Source: Halobellus ruber (GTDB taxonomy: Archaea; Halobacteriota; Halobacteria; Halobacteriales; Haloferacaceae). Taken from it: a DNA stretch of 64,000 bases. Position 1 is the stretch's first letter, and each line of letters begins with the position of its first letter. A program made the translations under genes and the position numbers. Below are positions 17,446-25,253 of this stretch, in pieces. The notes beneath the pieces were generated by a model. The model saw only the letters and a program-made list of their open reading frames with translations. It did no database searches and was not told the origin of the DNA. The stretch spans positions 457,143 to 521,142 of the forward strand of contig NZ_JACKXD010000001.1 of the NCBI RefSeq assembly GCF_014212355.1, in the 5' to 3' direction.

Positions 17446-19707
17446 CTACTGGAACGTCCGGCTCACGCCGGCTTCGGGCGCGCGGTCGGGTTCGCCGGTG
17501 TCGAACCGCTCTTCGATCCGCTCGTACTGCTCTCTGGCCTCGTCGGTAACGCTGGGGCTGACCTCCTCGAGCGCCTGCTCGAAGTGGGCCATCGTCACGC
17601 GGACGTTCCCGACCGATTCGGCGACCTCCTCGCGGGAGACGCTGTTGATGAACTCCCGGCTTGCGGCCATCGACGCCTCGCGGCAGACCGCCTCGATGTC
17701 GGCGCCGACGTAGCCCTCGGTTCTGGCTGCGAGGTCGTCGAGGTCGACGCCGTCGGCCAGCGGCTTGTGCTGGGTGTGGACCCCGAAGATCGCCCGGCGG
17801 CTCTCCTCGTCGGGGACCGGCACGTGGACGTGACGGTCCAGCCGGCCCGGCCGGAGCAGCGCCGAGTCGATCAGGTCCGGGCGGTTGGTGGTCGCGATCA
17901 CGACCACGTCCTCTAAGGTTTCGAGCCCGTCGAGTTCGGTCAGGAGTTGGGAGACGACGCGCTCGGAGACGCCCGAATCGCCCGTGTTGCTCCCGCGCTC
18001 GGTGGCGATGGAGTCGATCTCGTCGAAGAACACCACCGTCGGGGCGTTCTCGCGGGCCTTCTTGAAGATCTCGCGGACGCCCTTCTCGGACTCGCCGACG
18101 TACTTGTCCAGCAGCTCCGGCCCCTTCACGGAGATGAAGTTCGACTCCGCCTCGTTGGCGACGGCCTTCGCGAGCAGGGTCTTGCCGGTCCCCGGCGGGC
18201 CGTACATCAGGACGCCCTTCGCGGACTGCATGTCCAGCGTCTCGAAGACCTCGGGGTACTCCAGCGGCCACTGGATGGTCTCCCGGAGCCGCTCTTTGGT
18301 GTCTTCGAGGCCGCCGACGTCACCCCACGTGACGTCGGGGACCTCCACGAAGACCTCCCGGAGCGCCGAGGGTTCGATGCCCTTGATCGCCTCCTTGAAG
18401 TCCGACTCGGTGACCGACAGCGACTCCAACACCTCGGCGTCGATCTCGTCGGCTTCGAGGTCGAGTTCCGGACGGATCCGCCGGAGCGCGTTCATGGCGG
18501 CCTCCTTCGCGAGGCTCGCGATGTCGGCGCCGACGAACCCGTGGGTGTTCTCGGCGTAGGCGTCGAGGTCGACGCCGTCGGTCAAGGGCATGTTTCGGGT
18601 GTGGACCTGGAGGATCTCCTTGCGGCCGTCCCGGTCCGGGACGCCGATCTCGATCTCGCGGTCGAACCGGCCGCCGCGGCGGAGTGCGGGGTCTATGGCG
18701 TCGACGCGGTTGGTCGCGCCGATCACGACCACCTCGCCGCGCTCGTCGAGCCCGTCCATCAGCGAGAGCAGTTGCGCGACCACCCGGCGTTCCACGTCGC
18801 CGCCGGCCTCGCCGCGCTTCGGCGCGATGGAGTCGATCTCGTCGACGAAGACGATCGCCGGGGCGGCCTCCTCGGCCTCCTCGAAGATCTCCCGCAACTG
18901 TTCCTCGCTTTCGCCGTAGTACTTCGACATGATCTCCGGCCCGGAGATCGTGTGGAACGAGGCGTCGATCTCGTTTGCGACCGCCTTCGCGATCAGGGTC
19001 TTGCCGGTCCCCGGCGGGCCGTGGAGGAGGACCCCCTTCGGCGGCTCGATGCCGAGCCGCTGGAACAGCTCGGGGTGTCGCATCGGGAGTTCGATCATCT
19101 CCCGGACCCGTTCGAGCTCCCGATCCAGGCCGCCGATGTCCTCGTAGGTGACCGAGGGGGTGTCCTCGGCGGCGTCGGCGTCGGAGGCGATCTCCTCGGC
19201 GGGCGTCTGGCTGATCGTCACCTCGGTGGAGTCAGTGACGACGACGGTGCCGTCGGGCTCCGTTGCGGCGATCTTCATCGGGATCGGCTGGTTCGACGAA
19301 CTTATGAAGCCGAACCCGAAGGGCACCCGGATGTTCTGGCCCTGGGTGACGGGCTGGCCGGCGAGCTTGTCGCGGAGGTGGCCGCCGATGTTCCCGCTGA
19401 TCCGGAGGTTCTGCGGGAGCGCGACCGACACCGACTTTGCGGGCTTGATGTCCGCGGCCTCGACGTCGACCGTGTCGTCGATCCCGACGCCCGCCTGCTG
19501 GCGGAGCCGGCCGTCGATCCGGATCACGCCCGAGCCGGTGTCCTCGGGGTAGCCGGGCCACACCCGCGCGATGGCGGTGCCGCTTTTCCCGTCGATCCGG
19601 ATGTAGTCGCCGCCCTCCAGCCCGAGTTCCTCGATCGCCTCGCGGTCGAGCGCGGCGAGCCCGCGGCCGGCGTCCTTCTGCTTGAGGGGCTTGACTGTGA
19701 GCTTCAT
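17446..19707 (-). CDS. cdc48: AAA+ ATPase Cdc48/VAT
   Basis: A 753-residue archaeal Cdc48 (p97/VAT) unfoldase. It has an N-terminal double-psi beta-barrel substrate domain (residues 1-180), then two AAA modules. D1 has Walker [18 protein letters not shown] and Walker [17 protein letters not shown]2 has [17 protein letters not shown] and [14 protein letters not shown] with the second-region arginines. The protein acts as a hexamer that extracts and unfolds proteins for the proteasome. Its ATG overlaps the stop of the small upstream gene by 4 bases (ATGA), so the two are translationally coupled. Confidence 0.96.
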   Translation of the reverse strand: MKLTVKPLKQKDAGRGLAALDREAIEELGLEGGDYIRIDGKSGTAIARVWPGYPEDTGSGVIRIDGRLRQQAGVGIDDTVDVEAADIKPAKSVSVALPQNLRISGNIGGHLRDKLAGQPVTQGQNIRVPFGFGFISSSNQPIPMKIAATEPDGTVVVTDSTEVTISQTPAEEIASDADAAEDTPSVTYEDIGGLDRELERVREMIELPMRHPELFQRLGIEPPKGVLLHGPPGTGKTLIAKAVANEIDASFHTISGPEIMSKYYGESEEQLREIFEEAEEAAPAIVFVDEIDSIAPKRGEAGGDVERRVVAQLLSLMDGLDERGEVVVIGATNRVDAIDPALRRGGRFDREIEIGVPDRDGRKEILQVHTRNMPLTDGVDLDAYAENTHGFVGADIASLAKEAAMNALRRIRPELDLEADEIDAEVLESLSVTESDFKEAIKGIEPSALREVFVEVPDVTWGDVGGLEDTKERLRETIQWPLEYPEVFETLDMQSAKGVLMYGPPGTGKTLLAKAVANEAESNFISVKGPELLDKYVGESEKGVREIFKKARENAPTVVFFDEIDSIATERGSNTGDSGVSERVVSQLLTELDGLETLEDVVVIATTNRPDLIDSALLRPGRLDRHVHVPVPDEESRRAIFGVHTQHKPLADGVDLDDLAARTEGYVGADIEAVCREASMAASREFINSVSREEVAESVGNVRVTMAHFEQALEEVSPSVTDEAREQYERIEERFDTGEPDRAPEAGVSRTFQ

Positions 19708-19952
19708 ACGCCCACCTCGATCGTTACCACGCCGTTCCGAGTCTCGACGGTCGCGTCGTCGGCGGGGAGCTCGAACTCCACCTCGGTGACCTCGTCGCCG
19801 TGGCCGGCCACGACGATCGCGGTCCGCCCGACGACGTCGACGTCGACGTCGCCCGCCGCCGCGCCGATGTCCGCCGCGAGAACCCAGCTGTCGTCGTACT
19901 CGTACCGGCGGACGATCCGTCCGTTGTTCCCGGCTTCTTGTGAGGTGTTCAT
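19704..19952 (-). CDS. Small Hsp20-fold-like protein upstream of cdc48
   Basis: An 82-residue protein containing [29 protein letters not shown] and [19 protein letters not shown]. The pattern of short strands and the terminal NGVVTIEV are typical of a reduced alpha-crystallin/Hsp20-like fold. From memory, haloarchaea commonly carry this gene (DUF7127 group) just before cdc48. ATG at 19952 is used, 7 bases downstream of a GGAGT Shine-Dalgarno-like stretch; an alternative frame begins 18 bases upstream. It may adapt or regulate Cdc48, which is inference from coupling alone. Confidence 0.75.
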   Translation of the reverse strand: MNTSQEAGNNGRIVRRYEYDDSWVLAADIGAAAGDVDVDVVGRTAIVVAGHGDEVTEVEFELPADDATVETRNGVVTIEVGV

Positions 19953-19983
19953 TGGTACTCCTAACTCCACGTTAGTTGTACTA

Positions 19984-19997
19984 CTATAAAAATATTT
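19984..19997 (-). promoter_or_regulatory. TATA element for the cdc48 operon
   Basis: On the minus strand this reads AATATTTTTATAGT, an AT-rich TATA box set about 32-45 bases before the ATG at 19952. The spacing implies a very short 5' leader, normal for haloarchaea. Confidence 0.55.
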
Positions 19998-20120
19998 CGA
20001 CAGCTAATCGCAGGACAGCGTTGGATCGGAGAACTGAACGGTCGAATTGCGATTCGAGGCCCGATCGACCGACGGCGCCGGCGTCGGGGGTTTAAGCGAT
20101 CGCTCCGCCAATGTTCCGTT

Positions 20121-20891
20121 ATGCAGCGCGTCACACACCACGGCCGGACCACGGCCTACCGGACGTTCGATTGCGGAGGCGAGGGTCCCACCGTGCTCGC
20201 GGTCCACGGCAGCGGCGGGTCCCGCCGCGTCTGGACGCCGCAGTCGCGGGTGGCGACCGACTACCCGTTCGTCGCGCTCGACCTGAGCGGCCACGGCGAG
20301 AGCGACGACGTCTCCGCGCGCCCGGGCTACGAGACGCTGTCGGCGTACGTCGACGACCTCGTCGCGGTCGCCGACGCCGTCGACGCCGACGTCCTGCTCG
20401 GGAACTCCCTGGGCGGTGCGGTCGTCCTCACGGCCCTGGTGGAGCGCGAACTCGACGCTTCGGGGGCCGTGCTGGCCGGGACCGGCCCCCGACTCCCGGT
20501 TCCGGAGGACCTCCTGGAACTGGCCGCGGCGGACTTCCCGCGGGCCGTCGAGTACCTCCACGAGCCCGATCACCTGTTCCACGACGCCGACGAGGGGACG
20601 ATCGAGGTCTCGGAGGCGGCGCTCCGGGAGACCGGATCGGCGATCCTCAATCGTGACCTCCGGACCGCCCACACGGTCGACCTCAGGGGGCAGCTCTCGG
20701 AGATCGACGCGCCGACGCTCGGGGTCGTCGGCGAATACGACCGCCTCACGCCGCCGTACTTCCACGGGAGACTCCGCGATGAGCTCCCCGACTGCGAGGT
20801 GGTCGTGATCGACGACGCCGCCCACCTGACGATGCTCGAAGCCCCCGCGGCGTTCAACGACGAACTCGCCGCGTTCCTCTCGGTTGTGTGA
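20121..20891 (+). CDS. Alpha/beta hydrolase
   Basis: A 256-residue alpha/beta-hydrolase. The oxyanion-hole strand is VLAVHGSGGSRRVW, the nucleophile elbow is LLGNSLGGAVVLTAL (GNSLGG, serine nucleophile), the acid follows in GVVGEYDRLTPP, and the catalytic histidine is in VVIDDAAHLTMLEAP. All three catalytic residues are present. Such proteins hydrolyse esters or C-C bonds; the substrate cannot be told. ATG at 20121 gives the family-typical N-terminus. It is divergent from the cdc48 operon. Confidence 0.85.
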   Translation: MQRVTHHGRTTAYRTFDCGGEGPTVLAVHGSGGSRRVWTPQSRVATDYPFVALDLSGHGESDDVSARPGYETLSAYVDDLVAVADAVDADVLLGNSLGGAVVLTALVERELDASGAVLAGTGPRLPVPEDLLELAAADFPRAVEYLHEPDHLFHDADEGTIEVSEAALRETGSAILNRDLRTAHTVDLRGQLSEIDAPTLGVVGEYDRLTPPYFHGRLRDELPDCEVVVIDDAAHLTMLEAPAAFNDELAAFLSVV

Positions 20892-20936
20892 GGCGTCGAC
20901 CGGCATCGATTTGTGCCCGCCGGCAAAGGAGGAGGC

Positions 20937-21239
20937 GTGCAACCGGTCGAGACGTCAGACCCCGAAGGGGTCGACTACGGGTGGGTGATGCAGACCACGT
21001 TCGTGCTCACCATCGTCGTGGGTGCGCCCATTGTCGCCCTGCTGTCCCTCCGGACGCCCCTCCCGACGTGGGGTGCCCGCGTCGAGTTCGCGATCCGCGT
21101 CGGTGCGGTGGTCTGGTTCCTGATCGCGGTCGTCGTGTTCCTCTACGCCCGCCGGACCGACGCCGGCGACGGCGGCGAGGATCCGGATGCCGTCGCTGAT
21201 GGGAGCGACGACGGCTCCGACGCGCCCGCCGAGGAGTGA
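20937..21239 (+). CDS. Small two-helix membrane protein (DUF5822-like)
   Basis: A 100-residue protein with two hydrophobic helices (TTFVLTIVVGAPIVALLSL and AIRVGAVVWFLIAVVVFLY) and an acidic C-terminal tail. The motif TSDPEGVDYGWVMQTTF before helix 1 is, from memory, characteristic of haloarchaeal DUF5822. The GTG at 20937 is chosen because a GGAGG stretch lies just upstream and the family starts close to QPVET. It begins 45 bases after the hydrolase gene and is probably co-transcribed. Function is unknown. Confidence 0.7.
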   Translation: MQPVETSDPEGVDYGWVMQTTFVLTIVVGAPIVALLSLRTPLPTWGARVEFAIRVGAVVWFLIAVVVFLYARRTDAGDGGEDPDAVADGSDDGSDAPAEE

Positions 21240-21434
21240 GTCGGCGGCGACGGAGAGGCTCCGACATCGAACGGCCGGCGACATTTGAACGTGCGGTGGT
21301 GGATCAACCATCCACTGTTGGGTGGGACTGGAACGCGGGGGCTTCCGAGGTGTTCACGCCACCGTTCATTTTCTCTCGCGTTGCACGTCCATAATCGTCG
21401 GAAGGACTTTCACCCGACTCGCCGACCCTCCGGT

Positions 21435-22283
21435 ATGATCGACGAGACGATCGCGGAGATCCGGGAGATGCAGACGCACAGTTCCTCGGTCGTCGCGGTC
21501 AAAGCGACGCGGGCGCTCTCGGAGCTTCTCGAACGCGACCACGCGACCGTCGAGGAGTTCGAGCGCGACCTCGAACGCAACGCCAGCGCGCTGAAGCGGG
21601 CGAACCCCTCCCACGCGTCGCTGTTCAACGCGATGCAGACCGTCCTCGTCAACGTCGTCGATCGGAAGGACGACGTCGACGAGTCGAAGGCGCTCCTAGA
21701 GCAGGTCATCGATCGCGTCGTCGAGGACGTCCGGCAGGGCAAATCCCGGGCGGCCGAGCGGGCCACCCCGACCTTCGGGGACGGCGAGACGTTCCTGACT
21801 CACGACTTCTCCTCGACGGTGCTCGAGGCGGTCGAGGGGGCCGTCGACGACGGCGCCGACCTCACCGCCTACGTGACCGAGGCCCGGCCCCGGTATCTGG
21901 GGCGGAAGTGCGCACGCCAACTCGCCGGGATCGACGGGGTCGAGCCCCACCTGCTGGTCGACGGCGCGGCGGGGTCGTTCCTCGCGGAGTGTGATCGCGT
22001 CGTGATCGGGATGGACTGCATCGTCGAGGACACGCTCTACAACCGCGTGGGCACGTATCCGATCGCCGCCACCGCCGCCCACCTCGACGTGCCGGTGACG
22101 GTCGTCGGGTCGGCCGCGAAGATCGTCGACGACGGGTTCGTCTTCGAGAACGAACTCCGACCGCCCGGGGAGGTCTCGCTGGAACCCATCGAGGACGTCG
22201 TCATCGAGAACCCCGCCTACGACGCGACGCCGATGGATCTCGTCGATCAAGTGATCACGGACAACGGCGTCGAGAACATCTGA
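21435..22283 (+). CDS. eIF-2B / ribose-1,5-bisphosphate isomerase-like protein
   Basis: A 282-residue member of the eIF2B alpha/beta/delta family. The N-terminal half is helical (MIDETIAEIREMQTHSSSVV). The Rossmann half contains VTEARPRYLGRKCARQLAG, VVIGMDCIVEDTLYNRVGTY and VPVTVVGSAAKIVDDG. Archaeal relatives are either regulatory eIF2B homologs or ribose-1,5-bisphosphate isomerases of AMP degradation; the N-terminal region is more like the short haloarchaeal eIF2B-type proteins. Length is slightly under the isomerase norm. It stands alone, with the ATG at 21435. Confidence 0.8.
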   Translation: MIDETIAEIREMQTHSSSVVAVKATRALSELLERDHATVEEFERDLERNASALKRANPSHASLFNAMQTVLVNVVDRKDDVDESKALLEQVIDRVVEDVRQGKSRAAERATPTFGDGETFLTHDFSSTVLEAVEGAVDDGADLTAYVTEARPRYLGRKCARQLAGIDGVEPHLLVDGAAGSFLAECDRVVIGMDCIVEDTLYNRVGTYPIAATAAHLDVPVTVVGSAAKIVDDGFVFENELRPPGEVSLEPIEDVVIENPAYDATPMDLVDQVITDNGVENI

Positions 22284-22403
22284 CTGCCCGGATTCACCGC
22301 CACTCATCCGCCGGTGCGGTTGTCCCGTTCGACCACACTGGGGTCGCGTTGAGGATCGGCCGGCGGTAAACGTCGAATCCGTGGCTTCCCACCGTCGCCT
22401 TCG

Positions 22404-22949
22404 TCACGTTGATATCAGGAGTCCAACGACGACAGCTAACAGTACAACGACCACGAGTAGTGGCATCGTGTACTCTCGAAGCAGTCCAAACGGCGCACGA
22501 ACGGTCGCACGCAGCTTATGATACAGGCGACGAGTAGTAGACGACTGGTTCGAGGGATGAGGTCGGTCGGGTTCGTTGCTGTCAGCCGTGTCATCGGCAG
22601 CAAGCGACCCGTCCGGGTTGAGGCCGGGAGAGGACGCCTCAAACGTTGGTTCGCGTGGGTCAGAGATGTCCTCGTCAGGGTCGGCGTCTCTCCTCGATGC
22701 TGGAGACGCGGTCGTTACGCGTTCAATCTTCTTTGCGGGATCCTCTCGGTTGAACGTCGTCCCCCGTTGAGTGTTAGAGTCAGAGTCAGGCTCGTTCTCA
22801 CGTGTCGCGGTCGTAGGACTCTTTGGATCACCTGGGCAGCTATGTGATTCAGGGAGGCGATGCGCAGTACAGTGCACTGCACCACAGTACGAACATTCAA
22901 ACCCTTGATCGGCAGCGTCGCCGCAGACTGCACATTCATCGCTGCCCAT
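22404..22949 (-). CDS. AN1-type zinc finger protein with C-terminal membrane anchor
   Basis: A 181-residue protein. Residues 6-38 form an AN1-like zinc finger (CAVCGDAADQGFECSYCG, CTAHRLPESHSC). A low-complexity acidic linker of about 100 residues follows, and then a single C-terminal membrane segment (YTMPLLVVVVLLAVVVGLL). Tail-anchored AN1 proteins of this kind recur in haloarchaea without known function. Codon and base use is somewhat less GC-rich than in the neighbours. ATG at 22949. Confidence 0.75.
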   Translation of the reverse strand: MGSDECAVCGDAADQGFECSYCGAVHCTAHRLPESHSCPGDPKSPTTATRENEPDSDSNTQRGTTFNREDPAKKIERVTTASPASRRDADPDEDISDPREPTFEASSPGLNPDGSLAADDTADSNEPDRPHPSNQSSTTRRLYHKLRATVRAPFGLLREYTMPLLVVVVLLAVVVGLLIST

Positions 22950-23107
22950 ACTGCTATCACATTGGGCTGATTACAAAAAAGACACCCTAGTCCCGTTTCA
23001 GACGTTTTTATTCTTGAGCGTAAGTCCGCTGGACTACCCGTTTCTGTCTGAGTGATCAACGTCGGGCGCAGGGAGATTACACGAAACGACGGACCGGGAC
23101 ACTGCCA

Positions 23108-23299
23108 TTATACGTTTATCCACTCGCCGGTCTCGTCGGAGCGCTCGATCGCGTCGAGGATCCGCTGGACGGCGTAGGCGTCCTCGAAGTCCGGCCGGAA
23201 CTCCGCCCCGCCCGCGACGGCCGAGAGGAACGCCTCGTTCTCGTGAACCACGGTGTGTTCCCACCCCAGGACGTGGTCGGGCGGCCACCACGACCCGCT
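23108..23299 (-). pseudogene. 3' remnant of a Gfo/Idh/MocA oxidoreductase
   Basis: On the minus strand a frame with no start codon encodes SGSWWPPDHVLGWEHTVVHE, a stretch with AFLSAVAGGAEFRPDFEDAY, and a tail VQRILDAIERSDETGEWINV before TAA. This is the typical C-terminus of NAD(P)-dependent Gfo/Idh/MocA sugar dehydrogenases. A TGA sits directly before the first matching codon and the rest of the gene is missing, so about 60 codons remain of an expected 350 or more. The piece lies between two ordinary genes and looks like a deletion scar. Confidence 0.75.
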
Positions 23300-23328
23300 T
23301 CAGGGGTCGGCGCCCGACGCCACCGTCG

Positions 23329-23820
23329 TCACTCGCCAACCATCGACCGACGGAAGAAGTCCGCGAACCGTCCGCGGAGCGACGACCCGTCGCCTAAGCG
23401 GAGGTAGTAGGCGTCGCCCCCGTCCTCGTAGTAGCCGGTGATCCGGCGTTCGACCTCGAACCCGAGGTGTTCGTAGAACGACAGCGCAGACTCGTTCGTC
23501 GCCCGGGCGTGACACGAGACCGAGTCGTGCTCCTGGAGCGCGGCGGCGACGAGGCGCTTTCCGTGCCCCTCGCCGCGGTACTCCGGCGCAACGCCGAGAA
23601 AGAGGATGTAGCCGTCCCGGCGGACCGACGCGAACCCGACGAGGTCGTCCTCGACGAAGAGGAGGTGGTCCCGCGCCCGGCGGTAGGCGTCGACGAAGAA
23701 CGCCCGGCGCTGCTTGAGCACCCCCTCCTCGGCTCGGATCCGCTCCTTCAGGTCCCACGCTTCGGAGGCGTACTCCGCGGACCCCGGGGCGTCCACCCGT
23801 GTCTCGACGTTGACGCTCAC
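23329..23820 (-). CDS. GNAT family N-acetyltransferase
   Basis: A 163-residue GNAT enzyme using acetyl-CoA. Motif A is LGVAPEYRGEGHGKRLVAAA (R/Q-x-x-G-x-G/A); motif B is seen as HARATNESALSFYEHLGFEV followed by ITGYYEDGGDAYYLRL. This resembles RimI/Ard1-like protein acetyltransferases. Substrate cannot be decided. The GTG at 23820 is chosen because upstream codons are AT-rich promoter sequence; alternative starts would add non-family residues. It is divergent from the universal stress protein gene. Confidence 0.85.
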   Translation of the reverse strand: MSVNVETRVDAPGSAEYASEAWDLKERIRAEEGVLKQRRAFFVDAYRRARDHLLFVEDDLVGFASVRRDGYILFLGVAPEYRGEGHGKRLVAAALQEHDSVSCHARATNESALSFYEHLGFEVERRITGYYEDGGDAYYLRLGDGSSLRGRFADFFRRSMVGE

Positions 23821-23957
23821 GAACCTGTGTACGATCAGGAATAATATAATTCCACCGTCGTCGAGGGAGGGGGAGGCGGCCGCCACGAACAAATAATTAC
23901 TAAGAACTGAGTAAGTTTTCGGAAAGGTTAAGATCTCCCGGGGCCAACGGTTCGAAT
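23821..23957. promoter_or_regulatory. Divergent promoter region of GNAT and universal stress genes
   Basis: A 137-base AT-rich spacer. GGAATAATATAATTCC at 23840-23855 is a near-palindrome holding a TATA-like core for the minus-strand GNAT gene. AACAAATAATTACTAAG at 23888-23904 is the AT-rich segment in the plus direction for the universal stress gene. Confidence 0.5.
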
Positions 23958-24416
23958 ATGAGCGTAGAAACCATCGTTCTCGTCGCTGCCGGCGAAATCG
24001 ACGACGTAGCGGACCGACTCGCAGCCACGACCGCAGACATCGCTGGGCCGTCTGACGCGGAGGTCGTGCTCGCGCACGTCCTCGACGAGACGGAGTACGA
24101 GACCGCGTGCAACCGGTTGAATTTCGCCCGCGGCAGCGAGGTGACGCCGAGCGACATCGTCGAGCGGAACGCCGCAGTCCGTGACCTCGGCGACGCACTC
24201 TCGGACAACGGCATCGACGTCACGGCGTACGGCCGACTCACCAACGGCGCCTCACGGGGCCAACGGCTGGCAGAACTCGCCGAGGAGGTTGACGCGGATC
24301 TGGTCGTCCTCGGCGGCCGGGGCCGCTCGCCCGCGGGCAAGGCGCTCTTCGGGTCGACCGCCCAGGAGGTTATGCTCGAATCCTCCTGCCCGGTAACGTT
24401 CGTCCGGGCCGCATAA
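23958..24416 (+). CDS. Universal stress protein UspA family
   Basis: A 152-residue single Usp domain. The ATP-binding signature G-2x-G-9x-G-S/T is present as VVLGGRGRSPAGKALFGSTA, and the C-terminal strand is SSCPVTFVRAA. The first strand is TIVLVAAGEIDDVADRL. Such proteins are cytosolic, bind nucleotide and accompany general stress responses. ATG at 23958. It is followed by a palindromic repeat rather than another gene. Confidence 0.9.
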   Translation: MSVETIVLVAAGEIDDVADRLAATTADIAGPSDAEVVLAHVLDETEYETACNRLNFARGSEVTPSDIVERNAAVRDLGDALSDNGIDVTAYGRLTNGASRGQRLAELAEEVDADLVVLGGRGRSPAGKALFGSTAQEVMLESSCPVTFVRAA

Positions 24417-24489
24417 ACCGGCGTCGACCGACCCGCGTCGCTCCCGGCGTGATTCTTCGCTGTCATTACCGACGGCCACCACCCGCCTG

Positions 24490-24573
24490 TAGTAGCGTTT
24501 GCAACTGGTTGCACATCCGATCGCACGCCGTCCGTGCGATCGAGTGAGCGAAGACTTGCAAACGCTGCTATAT
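24490..24573. repeat. Palindromic MITE-like element, family B (copy 1)
   Basis: About 84 bases with inverted ends: TAGTAGCGTTTGCAA on the left and TTGCAAACGCTGCTA on the right (one mismatch). A smaller internal inverted pair flanks GTGCGATCGAGTGAGCGAAG. A near-identical element is at 54491-54571, more than 30 kb away, so this is a dispersed element and not a local structure. It has no coding capacity. It separates the universal stress gene from the convergent membrane-protein gene and could act as a terminator hairpin. Confidence 0.8.
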
Positions 24574-24579
24574 GTCCCC

Positions 24580-25059
24580 TCAGACGACCGCAACGAGGAG
24601 CACCACGACCAGGATCGAGCCCGTCAGAAGCACCTGCACCGCCGTCGACGCCAGCACGCCGACCGTGGCGTACAGTGCGACCCGGAGCCCCGCCTCGGCG
24701 TCGGCGTGTTGTGCGAACTCGACGACGAAGACGGTCGCAGCCAGCCCCACGACGAACCCGATCGGGCCGGCGACCAGGAGCAAGACCAGCCCGACGAGGA
24801 CTGCGACGGCGGTCGTCGCGAGCGACGCCCCCCCGGCACGGGCGGCGATCGCGCCCCCGGCGTAGTCGACGAGCGTCGCCAGCAGCCCGACGACCACGAG
24901 CGCCGCGACGAGAAGGATCGACGGCTCGGCGTACCCGGTCGCCCACCAGTAGACGAGGACACCGCCGACGGAGAGCAACCCGCCGGGCACCAGCGGGAGG
25001 ACCGACCCAATCACCCCGCCGGCGACCAGCGCGAGGCTGACCCAGACGAACAGTTCCAT
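24580..25059 (-). CDS. DUF456-like multi-pass membrane protein
   Basis: A 159-residue protein with four or five membrane helices, rich in Gly/Ala/Val (WVSLALVAGGVIGSVLPLVP, ILLVAALVVVGLLATLVDYA). The motif LPLVPGGLLSVGGVLVYWWA and the central G-x-x-x-A repeats match DUF456. ATG at 25059 starts just before helix 1. Function is unknown. The stop lies a few bases from the family B repeat. Confidence 0.75.
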   Translation of the reverse strand: MELFVWVSLALVAGGVIGSVLPLVPGGLLSVGGVLVYWWATGYAEPSILLVAALVVVGLLATLVDYAGGAIAARAGGASLATTAVAVLVGLVLLLVAGPIGFVVGLAATVFVVEFAQHADAEAGLRVALYATVGVLASTAVQVLLTGSILVVVLLVAVV

Positions 25060-25253
25060 AGTTGAGCGAAGGCGGCCGTGCGGATGAAGCCGCCGGACGA
25101 CGGAGAGAGCGAACAGCCGGCATTCCGGCCCCCGCATCGACGTGCCGGACACCCGCGAGACGATGCGAGGCGGTGGCTACGTCACGGGCGCAGTGGTCGC
25201 GGACTCTGGTATAAACCTTCGTGCGCCCCCCGCGGGTCCGCACGCCGGTGCGA

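Noticed and set aside
17947-19989. 680-codon open frame opposite cdc48
   Set aside because: Antisense shadow of a highly conserved AAA+ gene.
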